Assembly (NCBI RefSeq): GCF_017876295.1
Contig: NZ_JAGINT010000001.1
Location: 1,178,001 to 1,242,000, forward strand
Reading direction: 5' to 3'
DNA: 64,000 bases
Source of the DNA: Kribbella aluminosa
GTDB lineage: Bacteria; Actinomycetota; Actinomycetes; Propionibacteriales; Kribbellaceae
Part shown: positions 50,042 through 58,711 of the stretch, one piece after another
How positions within the stretch are numbered: the stretch's first letter is position 1
How the letters are laid out: each line of letters opens with the position of its first letter
The notes under the pieces: model-generated
What the model saw: only the letters and a program-made list of their open reading frames with translations
What the model was told of the DNA's origin: nothing
Database searches by the model: none
Program-made: the position numbers and the translations under genes

Positions 50042-50942
50042 CCGGGTCGCCGCGATCGACTGCGGTACCAACTCCATCCGGCTGCTCATCGCGGAGCTGA
50101 CGGACGGTGAGCTACAGGAAGTGGACCGCCGGATGACGATCGTCCGGCTGGGTCAGGGCGTGGACGCGACCGGCGCCTTCGCGCCAGAAGCCCTGGAGCG
50201 GGTCTTCTCGGCAGCTGAGGAATTCGCAGCGGTTGTCCGGTCCAAGGACGTCAGCAGGATCCGCTTCGTCGCCACTTCGGCGGCCCGCGACGTCAGCAAC
50301 CGGGACGCGTTCTTCGCCGGCATCGAGCAGCGCCTCGGCGTTCGTCCGGACATCATCTCCGGCGACGAAGAAGCCGAGCTGAGCTTCCGCGGCGCCACCA
50401 CCGCGCTCGACCTCCCGGAGCCGTATCTCGTGACCGACATCGGCGGCGGCTCCACGGAGCTGGTGCTGGGCGACAGGACCGGCGTACGAGCGGCCCAGTC
50501 CCTCGACATCGGCTCCGTCCGCCTGACCGAGCGCCACGTCACCACCGACCCGACCACCCCCGCCGAACTGGCCGCGATCGCCCGCGACATCGACGCCCTC
50601 CTCGACACCACCACAGTCCCGCTGCACGAGGCCCGCGCCCTGATCGCCGTAGCCGGCACCGCCACCACCGTCGCCGCAGTGGCCCTGGACCTCCCGGAGT
50701 ACGACCGGACCGCCGTACACCATGCCCGCCTCACCACAGCTCAACTCCGCGAAACCACCACCTGGCTGACCACCTCGACCCACGCCGCTCGAGCCGCCGT
50801 GCACTCCATCCACCCCGGCCGCGTGGACGTCATCGGCGCCGGCGCCCTCATCCTCCAACGCCTCGTCGACCGCCTCCCGATCACGTCCCTCACCATCTCC
50901 GAACACGACATCCTCGACGGCGTCGCGCTCTCCCTCGGGTAG
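50034..50942 (+). CDS. ppx: Exopolyphosphatase / guanosine pentaphosphatase family protein
   Basis: 302 residues with the actin-like ATPase fold of Ppx/GppA. The phosphate 1 motif is VAAIDCGTNSIRLLIAEL, then FVATSAARDVSNRDAF, the catalytic-Glu region IISGDEEAELSFRGA, and phosphate 2 DIGGGSTELVLGD. It lacks the C-terminal HD-like domain of long forms, as is usual for actinobacterial Ppx1/Ppx2. The enzyme hydrolyses polyphosphate or pppGpp. It starts at GTG 50034, overlapping DUF501, so the set is translationally coupled. Confidence 0.93.
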   Translation: MSDRVAAIDCGTNSIRLLIAELTDGELQEVDRRMTIVRLGQGVDATGAFAPEALERVFSAAEEFAAVVRSKDVSRIRFVATSAARDVSNRDAFFAGIEQRLGVRPDIISGDEEAELSFRGATTALDLPEPYLVTDIGGGSTELVLGDRTGVRAAQSLDIGSVRLTERHVTTDPTTPAELAAIARDIDALLDTTTVPLHEARALIAVAGTATTVAAVALDLPEYDRTAVHHARLTTAQLRETTTWLTTSTHAARAAVHSIHPGRVDVIGAGALILQRLVDRLPITSLTISEHDILDGVALSLG

Positions 50943-50949
50943 CGCGAAC

Positions 50950-51522
50950 TCACCGGGCGCGGACGCCGTCCAGGGCGATGTTGAGGACACGGTCGCGTTG
51001 GGGCTGGTCGACGAAGCCGGCGGCGGTGAGGCCGCTGACCATGCGGAGGAGGTCGTCGAAGGTGACGTCGGTGCGGGCCTCGCCGGACTGCTGCGCGCGC
51101 TCGAAGAGGGGGGTGCCGGCGGCGTACATCGCGGCGCGGGCGGTCTGGAAGCTGTCCGACTCGCGGTTCAGCGACTCCCAGATCGCGCGCTTGGTGGCGG
51201 CGTACTCGACGAAGCGGTGCAGCCAGGTGGTGAGTGCTTCCCACGGCGGTAGGCCGGCCGCGTCCTCGGCGGCGATGCAGAGCTCCTCGATCTCGCCGAA
51301 GTACACCGCGTGCAGCAGGTCCTGACGGCTCGGGAAGTTCCGGTACAGGGTGCCGATGCCGACGCCTGCCTGCCGGGCGATGTCCTCCAGCGACGCTCCG
51401 ACGCCCTTGCTCGCGAACGCGTCCCGGGCGGCGGTGAGCAGGGCGTCGAAGTTCCGCCGCGCGTCCGCCCGCTGCGGCCGCCGTACGTCGACCTGCAGCG
51501 CAGGCCGGATCTGCTCGCTCAT
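50950..51522 (-). CDS. TetR/AcrR-family repressor
   Basis: 190 residues with the helix-turn-helix ALLTAARDAFASKGVGASLE and DIARQAGVGIGTLYRNFPSR, a well-conserved TetR N-terminus, and a C-terminal ligand-binding part (VEYAATKRAIWESLNRESDS). It is divergent from the MFS gene; two repeated palindromes lie in the shared promoter region, one of them inside the promoter spacer. It is therefore the likely local repressor of the efflux pump. The drug or metabolite that induces it is unknown. Confidence 0.92.
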   Translation of the reverse strand: MSEQIRPALQVDVRRPQRADARRNFDALLTAARDAFASKGVGASLEDIARQAGVGIGTLYRNFPSRQDLLHAVYFGEIEELCIAAEDAAGLPPWEALTTWLHRFVEYAATKRAIWESLNRESDSFQTARAAMYAAGTPLFERAQQSGEARTDVTFDDLLRMVSGLTAAGFVDQPQRDRVLNIALDGVRAR

Positions 51523-51540
51523 CCGCTCACCTTAACCAGC

Positions 51541-51585
51541 TTGATACCGGAGGTACCCCTCCGTTATAGTGGAGGCACACCTCGA
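51541..51585 (+). promoter_or_regulatory. MFS promoter with two tandem TetR operator palindromes
   Basis: A -35 TTGATA (51541-51546) and -10 TATAGT (51565-51570) are separated by 18 bases. The spacer holds CGGAGG-TACC-CCTCCG (51548-51563), and TGGAGG-CACA-CCTCGA (51570-51585) lies immediately downstream. The two sites share the pattern GGAGGnACnCCTC, and their centres are 22 bases apart, two helical turns. Confidence 0.8.
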
Positions 51586-51654
51586 CTTTACCAGGCCGAG
51601 AAACTCCTGCGCTGGATCCCGGCGCAGCACCCTCCTTTTCCGAAGGACTTCCGC

Positions 51655-53085
51655 ATGCCTGTCATCAGGTCTGGCAATCCACGACTGACCCTGGCGGTAC
51701 TCGCCACGGTGGTCGCCTCGTTCTCCATGCTGCAGTCGCTGGTCAGCCCGGCGCTGCCGGTCATCCAGCACGACCTGCACACCACCTCGGGCACGGTCAC
51801 CTGGGTCTTCACCGCACTCCTGCTCTCGGTCTCGGTCGCGACCCCGCTGCTCGGCCGGATCGGCGACATGGCCGGCAAGGAGCGCACGCTGTTCGTCGCG
51901 CTGGCCGCGCTCGCGGTCGGCTGCCTGGTCGCGGCGCTCGCGCCGAACATCGGCGTACTGATCGCCGCCCGGATCTTCCAGGGGGTCGGCGGTGCCGTGT
52001 TCCCGTTGGCGTTCGGGATCATCCGCGACGAGTTCCCGGCCGAGCGGGTGCCGTCCCTGGTCGGCGTGGTGTCGGCCGTCATCGCCGCGGGCGGCGGGCT
52101 GGGCATCGTCCTCGCCGGCCCGATCGTCGAGTGGCTCGGCTGGCGCTGGCTGTTCTGGATCCCGATGGCGGTCGTCACGGCCGCCACAGCTTTGGTACGC
52201 CGGTATGTCCCGGAGTCGCCGAACCGTGTCCCCGGGCGGATCGACTGGCTGGCTGCCACCTTCCTGTCCGGGTGGTTGATCGCGCTGCTGCTGCCGTTGA
52301 GCACGGGCCGTTCGTGGGGCTGGGGCTCGGTGCGTACGGTCGGACTCTTCACGCTGGCCGTCGTACTGTTCGCCGGCTGGATCGCGGTCGAGCTGCGTTC
52401 GCGGAACCCGCTGATCGACATGCGGATGATGCGCCGTCCGGCGGTCTGGACGACCAACCTCGTCGCGCTGCTGTTCGGTGCCGCGATGTTCGCGGTGTAC
52501 GCGTTCGTGCCGCAGTTCCTGCAGATCCCGAAGGCGGCCGGGTTCGGGTTCGGGGCGAGCGTGACGCAGGCCGGGTTGCTGATGTTGCCGATGCTGGTGA
52601 CGATGGCGCTCGCCGGGTCGTTCAGCGGCGCGCTCGCGGCGCGGTTCAGTGCGAAGGCGCAGGTGGTGTCCGGGTCGTCGGTGATCCTGGTCGGGGCGCT
52701 GATGTTCGCGGAGCTCCACGACGCGCGGTGGCAGATCGCGGTGTCGACGGCGCTGTTCGGGCTCGGGCTCGGGCTCGCGTACGCCGCGATGACCAGCCTG
52801 ATCGTGCAGAACGTCCCGCGCGAACAGACCGGCGTGGCGACCGGGATGAACACCAACATCCGGACGATCGGCGGCTCGATCGGCACGGCCCTCGCCAGCT
52901 CGATCATCACCGGTCACGTCCAGCCCTCCGGCCTCCCCGCCGAGTCCGGCTTCACGAACACCTTCCTCCTGATGTCGGCCTTCGCCGCCGCTGCCGTCGT
53001 ACTGGCCCTGGCAATCCCGAACCGCAAGGTCAGCCGGGCACCGCTCCCAGAATCCGCCCCCACGGCAGCTCACGCCCGCCGCTAG
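51655..53085 (+). CDS. MFS drug:proton antiporter, DHA2 (EmrB/QacA-like) family
   Basis: A 476-residue transporter with about 14 membrane segments. The first is LAVLATVVASFSMLQSLVSP. Motif A is GRIGDMAGKERTLF and the gating motif reads RIFQGVGGAVFPLAFGIIRD. Later segments include LVALLFGAAMFAVYAFVPQF and GVATGMNTNIRTIGGSIGTA, characteristic of the DHA2 family. Such pumps export drugs, dyes or own antibiotics at the cost of the proton gradient. The substrate is unknown. ATG 51655 begins MPVIRSGNPRLTLAVLATV; the frame is open upstream but runs through the promoter. Confidence 0.93.
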   Translation: MPVIRSGNPRLTLAVLATVVASFSMLQSLVSPALPVIQHDLHTTSGTVTWVFTALLLSVSVATPLLGRIGDMAGKERTLFVALAALAVGCLVAALAPNIGVLIAARIFQGVGGAVFPLAFGIIRDEFPAERVPSLVGVVSAVIAAGGGLGIVLAGPIVEWLGWRWLFWIPMAVVTAATALVRRYVPESPNRVPGRIDWLAATFLSGWLIALLLPLSTGRSWGWGSVRTVGLFTLAVVLFAGWIAVELRSRNPLIDMRMMRRPAVWTTNLVALLFGAAMFAVYAFVPQFLQIPKAAGFGFGASVTQAGLLMLPMLVTMALAGSFSGALAARFSAKAQVVSGSSVILVGALMFAELHDARWQIAVSTALFGLGLGLAYAAMTSLIVQNVPREQTGVATGMNTNIRTIGGSIGTALASSIITGHVQPSGLPAESGFTNTFLLMSAFAAAAVVLALAIPNRKVSRAPLPESAPTAAHARR

Positions 53086-53154
53086 CCCGCGGCTCCCGCA
53101 ACTGCTCGACGCCGCCGGCCACTCCTGTCGTGCTCATGTCTCTAGTCTGTAGGG

Positions 53155-54000
53155 ATGACGCTGCGGCATCCGTTGACGGGGGAGTTGTTCGAGAGTCCGG
53201 TGCCGGCCGGGACGGGGTGGCCGGAGGATCCGGCGGAGGTGGGTACGCCGGTGGCCCTGGACGCCGGCGAGGTGCGGCAGCTCGCGGCGACGGACGACCT
53301 GGGCGAGCTGGAAGCCCGGGTGTCGGTCTGCAAGGCCTGTCCGCGGCTGGTGGAGTGGCGGGAGGAGGTTGCCGTCGGCAAGCGAAAGTCGTTCGCGGAC
53401 CAGCCGTACTGGGGCCGCCCGATCCCCGGCTGGGGCGTGCCGGACCCGAAGATCCTGATCGTCGGCCTCGCCCCGGCCGCGAACGGCGGGAACCGGACCG
53501 GCCGGGTCTTCACCGGCGACCGCTCCGGCGACTGGCTGTTCGCGAGCCTGAACCGAGTCGGTCTCGCGAGCCGACCGACCAGCGAACACGCGGGCGACGG
53601 CCTGCACCTGATCGACACCCGGATGATCGCCGCCGTCCGCTGCGCCCCGCCCGCCAACAAGCCGACCCCGGAGGAGCGCGACACCTGCGCCCCCTGGTAC
53701 CGCCGCGAACTCGAGCTCGTCCTCCCCGGCACCAGGTCGATCGTCTGCCTCGGCAAGTTCGCGTACGACGCCCTGCTCGTCGCGCTGATCGCCCTGGGCG
53801 CCGACGTACCGCGGCCGCGCCCCAAGTTCGGGCATGCGGTGGAGTACCGGATCCCAACGCCGTACGGCGACGTCACTGTGCTCGGCTGCTTCCACCCGAG
53901 CCAGCAGAACACGTTCACCGGCAAGCTCACCGAGGAGATGCTCGACGCGGTCCTGACCCGCGCCAAGGAGTTGTCCACAGGCCGGCCGAAGGGGAGTTGA
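53155..54000 (+). CDS. Family 5 (UdgB-type) uracil-DNA glycosylase
   Basis: 281 residues. The Fe-S cluster Cys residues are seen in VSVCKACPRLVEWREE, VRCAPPANKPTPEERDTCAP and later. Motif 1 is ILIVGLAPAANGGNRTGRVF (GLAPAANGGNRTGR is the UDGb form, lacking the Asp/Asn of family 1), and motif 2 is LGCFHPSQQNTFTGKL. The enzyme removes uracil and other deaminated bases (including hypoxanthine) from DNA. ATG 53155 gives a normal length. It lies after the MFS gene and before an unknown gene. Confidence 0.93.
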   Translation: MTLRHPLTGELFESPVPAGTGWPEDPAEVGTPVALDAGEVRQLAATDDLGELEARVSVCKACPRLVEWREEVAVGKRKSFADQPYWGRPIPGWGVPDPKILIVGLAPAANGGNRTGRVFTGDRSGDWLFASLNRVGLASRPTSEHAGDGLHLIDTRMIAAVRCAPPANKPTPEERDTCAPWYRRELELVLPGTRSIVCLGKFAYDALLVALIALGADVPRPRPKFGHAVEYRIPTPYGDVTVLGCFHPSQQNTFTGKLTEEMLDAVLTRAKELSTGRPKGS

Positions 54001-54037
54001 CCATGCCCCCCGCGGTGTTGGAGGCTCTCCACTATGC

Positions 54038-54799
54038 ATGCGGGCGCTCATGAGTCGTGACAACCTGCCCGAGCAGTCTCGGGGCTTTCCGGCAGCGCAA
54101 CGACCCGCGGGTGGCGGCGTCGAGCGCTCGCAGGGAGGTGGGCCGACGCTGCCCACCTCGCACCAGGCGGCGCCGCTGGGGTTCGTGCCCAGCCCGGACC
54201 GGTTCCACTGGTGGGCGGAGCTGTCCAGCGACGTGAAGTCGTACGTCGAGCGCAAGGTCGGGCCGGCCGTCGAGTGGTGGGCCGACCTGCACGAGCGCGA
54301 GCGCGACCGCCCGTACGCCGTGGTCCTCGGGCCGAACGGGCTCGCCGTCACCACGCCGAAGGTCAACCAGCACGGGCAGCGGACACAGACCGTGCACGTC
54401 GACACGTTCGTCCCGTCCAGCCTGAAGCACGCCGTCGTCCAGCAGCAGCCGACCATGCCGCGGTCCGGCCTGCGGTCGCTGATCTCGCCGCGTGGCGGGG
54501 AGCAGCAGCCGGCGGCCGCGCCGCAACTCGCGCTCACGGCGCACATGCGCGGCATCCTCGGCAACCTGCCGCTGGAGGCCCAGCAGCGCCTGCAGACGCC
54601 GTTCCTCGGATCCCAGCCGGTCAAGCACTACAAGTCGTACTACTACGGCAACGACGAGGACCTCGACATGTGGCTGTTCCTGGCCGGCGAGCGGACTGTC
54701 ACGTTCGCCACCGGCCACCGGACGCTGCCGGCCGGGTCCGACCCGCAGCAGGCGGCCTGGCGACTCGTCTGTTACCAGGCGGACGTCACTCGACCGTGA
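54038..54799 (+). CDS. Hypothetical protein, unknown family
   Basis: 253 residues. The first 45 are low-complexity (RGFPAAQRPAGGGVERSQGG). Then come FHWWAELSSDVKSYVERKVG, the basic RPYAVVLGPNGLAVTTPKVN, a variable region, and a C-terminal DEDLDMWLFLAGERTVTFAT and QQAAWRLVCYQADVTRP. The soluble sequence has the look of an actinobacterial single-domain protein, but no recognised motif or membrane segment. The start may be ATG 54038 or 54050; ggagg at 54020-54024 is compatible with the first. It probably forms a unit with the J-domain gene 67 bases downstream. Confidence 0.65.
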   Translation: MRALMSRDNLPEQSRGFPAAQRPAGGGVERSQGGGPTLPTSHQAAPLGFVPSPDRFHWWAELSSDVKSYVERKVGPAVEWWADLHERERDRPYAVVLGPNGLAVTTPKVNQHGQRTQTVHVDTFVPSSLKHAVVQQQPTMPRSGLRSLISPRGGEQQPAAAPQLALTAHMRGILGNLPLEAQQRLQTPFLGSQPVKHYKSYYYGNDEDLDMWLFLAGERTVTFATGHRTLPAGSDPQQAAWRLVCYQADVTRP

Positions 54800-54866
54800 G
54801 CGAGCGAAGCGAGGTCACCATCAAATACAGCGCCCCCCTGCGCTCATCGGCGTCCGGAGGACGTTG

Positions 54867-55580
54867 ATGAGCGCTGTCCGGGACTTCCGGGACCTCGACG
54901 GAGCCGATCCCTGGAAGTTGCTCGGCGTACGCCGGGACGCGGACGCCGACGAGATCCGCCGCAGCTACCGGCGGCTGTCCCGCAGCCATCACACCGACGT
55001 CGGCGGCGACGCGACCCAGCAGGCGAAGCTGAATCGCGCGTACGAGGTGCTGTCCGACCCGGTCCGGCGCGCCGACTACCTGAAGCTGCTCAACGGGCCG
55101 CCGGCGCAACCCGAGCCGGAGCCAGAGGAGCCTGCCGGAGACCCCTTCGAGTGGTCGTCCGGGCCGTACACCCAGCGGGCGCACACGCCCCCGCGCCGGC
55201 CAGGCCCGCACACGGCCCCGCAGTACCAGGACCGGGCCGACCCGCACACGGTCCCACCGTTCCAGGCCGACCCGCGCACTGCGCCGCCGTACCAGGGCGA
55301 TCCGCATACTGCCCCGCCGTTCCGCAATCCCTACTCGGCCGCGCCGCACCGCGACCCGTACGCGGCGCCGGTGCACCGCCCCGGCGGCGTGAACAGCGAT
55401 GCGTTGATCGCGCTGTTCACCTCGATCGTCTGCCCGCCGGCCTCACTCATCCTCGCGATCCGGGGCCTGCGGAAGATCCGCCGGACCGGTCAGCGTGGCA
55501 GAACCATCGCCTGGCTGGCGATCGTCATCACGATCGCGTTCCCGACCTGGGCCGTGGTCAACAACCTGCTGAAGAAGTAA
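54867..55580 (+). CDS. J-domain protein with altered HPD motif and two C-terminal membrane helices
   Basis: 237 residues. Residues 10-75 form a J-domain (DPWKLLGVRRDADADEIRRS, YRRLSRSHHTDVGGD, LNRAYEVLSDPVRRADYL), but the invariant His-Pro-Asp is His-Thr-Asp. A Pro-rich linker with repeated (D/P)PHTAPPxQ-like units follows (about 100-165). The end has two membrane helices (LIALFTSIVCPPASLILAIR, TIAWLAIVITIAFPTWAVV) typical of DUF4190-like domains. Without HPD it should not stimulate DnaK; it may be a membrane scaffold. ATG 54867 is preceded by cggagga. Confidence 0.8.
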   Translation: MSAVRDFRDLDGADPWKLLGVRRDADADEIRRSYRRLSRSHHTDVGGDATQQAKLNRAYEVLSDPVRRADYLKLLNGPPAQPEPEPEEPAGDPFEWSSGPYTQRAHTPPRRPGPHTAPQYQDRADPHTVPPFQADPRTAPPYQGDPHTAPPFRNPYSAAPHRDPYAAPVHRPGGVNSDALIALFTSIVCPPASLILAIRGLRKIRRTGQRGRTIAWLAIVITIAFPTWAVVNNLLKK

Positions 55581-55605
55581 GAGGCCCGCGACCTCTGACG
55601 AGCCG

Positions 55606-55688
55606 TGCCCGGGACGGGATTCGAACCCGTACGCCTGTGAGGGCCAGGAGGTTTAAGCTCCCTGCGTCTGCCGTTCCGCCACCCGGGC
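55606..55688 (-). tRNA. tRNA-Leu (anticodon TAA)
   Basis: Read on the minus strand: acceptor GCCCGGG with CCCGGGC and discriminator A, D arm with GGCGGAACGG, anticodon stem GGGAG/CTCCT with loop CTTAAAC (anticodon TAA), and a long class II variable arm. The T arm is ACGGG/CCCGT around TTCGAAT. CCA is not encoded. It lies between the J-domain gene and def, which ends 20 bases away. Confidence 0.95.
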
Positions 55689-55708
55689 TCCGGGGACGAG
55701 AGTACTCG

Positions 55709-56251
55709 CTACTGATACGTCTTCCGCGGGTACACGGCGTGGGCGCCCGCGACGCGGTCCAGGAACAGCTTGCCGTTGCAGTGGTCGATCTCGTGTTGCA
55801 GGGCCCGGGCCTCGAACGCGTCGGTGGTGATCGTGACCGGTTCCGTCGTACCGGGAAGGACTCCCGCGACAGTGAGGCGCGTCGCGCGCTTGACGTCGCC
55901 GGTGAAGTCCGGCACCGACATGCAGCCTTCGCGGGCCTTCTCGTTGCGCGAGGCCTCGACGACGACCGCGTTGCAGAGCACGAAAACGCCGTGGCAGGTA
56001 CGCGTCTTCGGGTGCCCGGTGACGTCCAGCGAGAACATCTGCGCCGCGACGCCGACCTGCGGCGCCGCGAGGCCGACGCAGCCGGGGGAGACGCGCATCG
56101 TCTCGATCAGGTCCGCGGCGAGCTGGATCACCTCCGGGTCGAGCGGGTCCACCGGCGCGCTCTCGGTCGCCAGCACCGGGTGCGGCGCGCGGACGACCTC
56201 GAGGATCGCGCCTTCGACGTCCAGCCGGGCGGGTGACCAGTCGGTGATCAC
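55709..56251 (-). CDS. def: Peptide deformylase
   Basis: 180 residues. Motif 1 is GCVGLAAPQVG, motif 2 is EGCMSVPDF with the Cys metal ligand, and motif 3 is QHEIDHCNGKLF with His, Glu and His. The enzyme removes the N-formyl group from nascent proteins and is the target of actinonin. The start is ATG 56251. Its first bases overlap the stop of the ACT-domain gene (ATGA), so translation is coupled. Motif 2 has Met in place of the usual Leu (EGCLS), a common variant. Confidence 0.95.
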   Translation of the reverse strand: MITDWSPARLDVEGAILEVVRAPHPVLATESAPVDPLDPEVIQLAADLIETMRVSPGCVGLAAPQVGVAAQMFSLDVTGHPKTRTCHGVFVLCNAVVVEASRNEKAREGCMSVPDFTGDVKRATRLTVAGVLPGTTEPVTITTDAFEARALQHEIDHCNGKLFLDRVAGAHAVYPRKTYQ

Positions 56252-56754
56252 AGGTCGTCGCTCTCGGCCGGTCGCAGCGTGACGCCGACCCCGAGCTCCT
56301 CAGCGGTGATCTCGAGCGCCCGGTTCAGCATCTCCAGCTCGGCCGTCGGCGGCAGCTCGACCTCGGCGGTCAGCACGTACAGCCCGCCGCTCAGCCGCGT
56401 CGACATGTCCGTGACGGTGCCGCCCGCGGCCGCGATCATCCGGGTCACCGCGGCCACGATCCCGGGCCGGTCCGCGCCGTGCACGCTGAGCATGTACGGC
56501 GCCCCGAGTGGCGCGTGCCGGTGCTCCGGGCCCATCGTGCGGACCGTGATCACCAGCTCGCCGCGCAACGGCTCGAGCGCCGCCTTCACCTCGTCGAGCG
56601 GTCCGGCGCAGACGATCATCATCGCGAAGTGACCGCGCAGCAGCGTCATGGTCGAGTCCTCGAGGTTGACCCCGGTACCGACCAGGGCCTCGGTGACGTC
56701 CGCGATGATGCCCGGGCGGTCCGGGCCGATGACGGTGACAGCGAGCTGACTCAT
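56248..56754 (-). CDS. Tandem ACT-domain protein (GcvR-like)
   Basis: 168 residues with two ACT domains: LAVTVIGPDRPGIIADVTEA (GPDRPG) in the first and LSVHGADRPGIVAAVTRMIA (GADRPG) in the second. GcvR in enterobacteria regulates the glycine cleavage system by this architecture; in actinobacteria the role is unknown. ATG 56754 is used; a longer reading adds 22 residues without conservation. It is upstream of and overlaps def, so the two are coexpressed. It faces a two-component kinase gene across 104 bases. Confidence 0.9.
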   Translation of the reverse strand: MSQLAVTVIGPDRPGIIADVTEALVGTGVNLEDSTMTLLRGHFAMMIVCAGPLDEVKAALEPLRGELVITVRTMGPEHRHAPLGAPYMLSVHGADRPGIVAAVTRMIAAAGGTVTDMSTRLSGGLYVLTAEVELPPTAELEMLNRALEITAEELGVGVTLRPAESDDL

Positions 56755-56858
56755 GCCCGGAAACCTACCGGGCGACCTAAGTCGCTCAGGCAGCGACTTC
56801 GGTATCCGGACAACCGGCAAACCGCCAGAGACCGCTTACCCACCGCTACATTCGACGT

Positions 56859-57968
56859 ATGAGCCGGAAGCGCAGCACCCGCGACTGGATCGTGGACAGC
56901 TTGGCGTTCGTGCTCGCGATCCTGATCGCACTGCTCACCTACAGCGACGGCTCGTCCGACCCGGTGCCGCGGATGCTGCTCGCGATCGACTTCTGGTCCG
57001 GGATGGCGCTCTGTCTGACGCTGTGGTTCCGCCGCCGCTGGCCCGTTCAGCTGGCGCTGCTCGCGTCCCTGGTCTCGACGTACTCCGACTCGGCGGCCGG
57101 TCCGACGCTGGTGCTGATCATGACCGTCGCCGTCCACAAACCGTGGCGTACGTCGGTATGGGTCTTCGCGGCGAACTTCCTCGCCACCGTCGCCTTCCTC
57201 CAGATCCGGCACACGCAGGACCGGACGACGCTCCTGGTCATCGCCGTCATCCTGTACGTCGCCGTGGCGGGCTGGGGGCAGTACATCCGGTCCCGCCGGC
57301 AGCTCCTGCAGACGCTGCGGGACCGCGCCGACCGGGCCGAGACCGTGGCGAAGCTGCAGGCCGAGCAGGCGCAGCTCCGGGCGCGGGAGGAGATCGCCCG
57401 CGAGATGCACGACGTACTCGGGCACCGGCTGTCGCTGCTGACCGTGCACGCCGGCGCGCTCGCGTACCGCCCGGACGCGTCCACCGCGGAGGTCGCCGGC
57501 GCCGCCGAGATCATCCGCGCGAGCGCCCACCAGGCGTTGCAGGATCTCCGCGAGGTGATCGGCGTACTGCGGGCACCGGTCGGCGAGCTGCCGCAGCCCG
57601 CGTTCTCGGACCTGCCCGAGTTGGTGGAGGGTTCGCGCGCGGCCGGGATCCCGGTCGAGCTGACGCTGGACGCGGACGGCCCGATGCCCGAGCACGTCGG
57701 ACGTACGGCGTACCGGATCGTCCAGGAAGGACTGACGAACGCGGTGAAACACGCACCCGGTGAACCCGTGACGATCAGCGTGGTCGGTGCCCCCGGCAAC
57801 GGATTGGCGGTGGAACTGCGCAACCCGGCCCCGCACCGCCGCCGCGGCGACGGCCAAGGACTGAAGGGCCTCGCCGAACGTGCCGCCCTCGTCGACGGCC
57901 GCCTCGAACACGGCCGCACCCCCGAAGGCGACTTCCGCCTCTACGCCTGGCTACCGTGGCCGGCATGA
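56859..57968 (+). CDS. Sensor histidine kinase (HisKA_3 type)
   Basis: 369 residues. Four to five membrane helices fill the first 145 (WIVDSLAFVLAILIALLTY, MALCLTLWF, VFAANFLATVAFL, LLVIAVILYVAVAGW). A coiled coil and the phosphoacceptor EEIAREMHDVLGHRLSLLTV with His follow. The HATPase part has LTNAVKHAPGEPV and a late GDGQGLKGLAERA. It pairs with the adjacent response regulator: the stop overlaps its ATG as ATGA. The kinase has almost no external loop, so it probably senses the membrane or an internal signal. Confidence 0.93.
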   Translation: MSRKRSTRDWIVDSLAFVLAILIALLTYSDGSSDPVPRMLLAIDFWSGMALCLTLWFRRRWPVQLALLASLVSTYSDSAAGPTLVLIMTVAVHKPWRTSVWVFAANFLATVAFLQIRHTQDRTTLLVIAVILYVAVAGWGQYIRSRRQLLQTLRDRADRAETVAKLQAEQAQLRAREEIAREMHDVLGHRLSLLTVHAGALAYRPDASTAEVAGAAEIIRASAHQALQDLREVIGVLRAPVGELPQPAFSDLPELVEGSRAAGIPVELTLDADGPMPEHVGRTAYRIVQEGLTNAVKHAPGEPVTISVVGAPGNGLAVELRNPAPHRRRGDGQGLKGLAERAALVDGRLEHGRTPEGDFRLYAWLPWPA

Positions 57969-58624
57969 CGATTCGGGTACTGATCGTTGACGACGATCCG
58001 CTGCTGCGGGCCGGGCTGAAGTTGATGCTGGGGGGTGCCGAGGAGATCCGGGTGGTCGGAGAGGCGGGGGACGGGTCCGGGGTGCAGGGGCTGATCGATC
58101 GGCTGGCGCCGGACGTGATCCTGATGGACATCCGGATGCCCGGCACCGACGGCCTGACCGCGACCGAAGCGGTACGCCGCCGGCCGGGCGCGCCGGAGGT
58201 CGTCATCCTGACCACCTTCGACGCCGACGAGCACGTACTGCGGGCGCTCCGCGCCGGCGCCGCCGGGTTCATCCTGAAGGACACCCCGCCCGCCGAGATC
58301 GTCGAATCGGTACGCCGGATCGCGGCCGGCCAGCCCGTCCTGTCGCCGGCCGTCACGAAGCGGCTGATCACGCGCGTCGCGGACTCCGGCCAGGACAGCC
58401 GCAAGTCCAAGGCGGTCGCCCGGCTCGCGCAGCTGAACGACCGCGAGCGCGAGATCGCCGTCGCGGTCGGGGAAGGCAAGTCGAACGCCGAGATCAGCGC
58501 GACCCTCTACCTCAGCGTCCCGACGGTGAAGACACACGTCTCCCGCATCCTCACCAAGCTCGATCTGAACAACCGCGTGCAGATCGCGCTACTCGTCCAC
58601 GACGCCGATCTACTGCACGGGTAG
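57965..58624 (+). CDS. NarL/LuxR-type response regulator
   Basis: 219 residues. Receiver domain: acidic residues DDD at 9-11, phosphoacceptor Asp55 in VILMDIRMPG, Thr in VVILTTFDAD and Lys in FILKDTPP. The LuxR helix-turn-helix is LNDREREIAVAVGEGKSNAE followed by VPTVKTHVSRILTKL. ATG 57965 overlaps the kinase stop. Targets are unknown; no operator-like repeat stands out in the flanking gaps. A hairpin terminator follows. Confidence 0.95.
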   Translation: MTIRVLIVDDDPLLRAGLKLMLGGAEEIRVVGEAGDGSGVQGLIDRLAPDVILMDIRMPGTDGLTATEAVRRRPGAPEVVILTTFDADEHVLRALRAGAAGFILKDTPPAEIVESVRRIAAGQPVLSPAVTKRLITRVADSGQDSRKSKAVARLAQLNDREREIAVAVGEGKSNAEISATLYLSVPTVKTHVSRILTKLDLNNRVQIALLVHDADLLHG

Positions 58625-58663
58625 CTGTGACTTCTGAAATAGCTGTGTCTTCTGAAAAGAAGA

Positions 58664-58695
58664 GGCCGGGCCCCCGGCGAGTTGGAGGCCCGGCC
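58664..58695. terminator. Bidirectional terminator between response regulator and NDH-2 genes
   Basis: GGCCGGGCC (58664-58672) pairs with GGCCCGGCC (58687-58695) around a 14-base loop, between two convergent genes. It has no T-run on the plus strand. Confidence 0.75.
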
Positions 58696-58711
58696 GATCA
58701 GGTGGTGTTCG

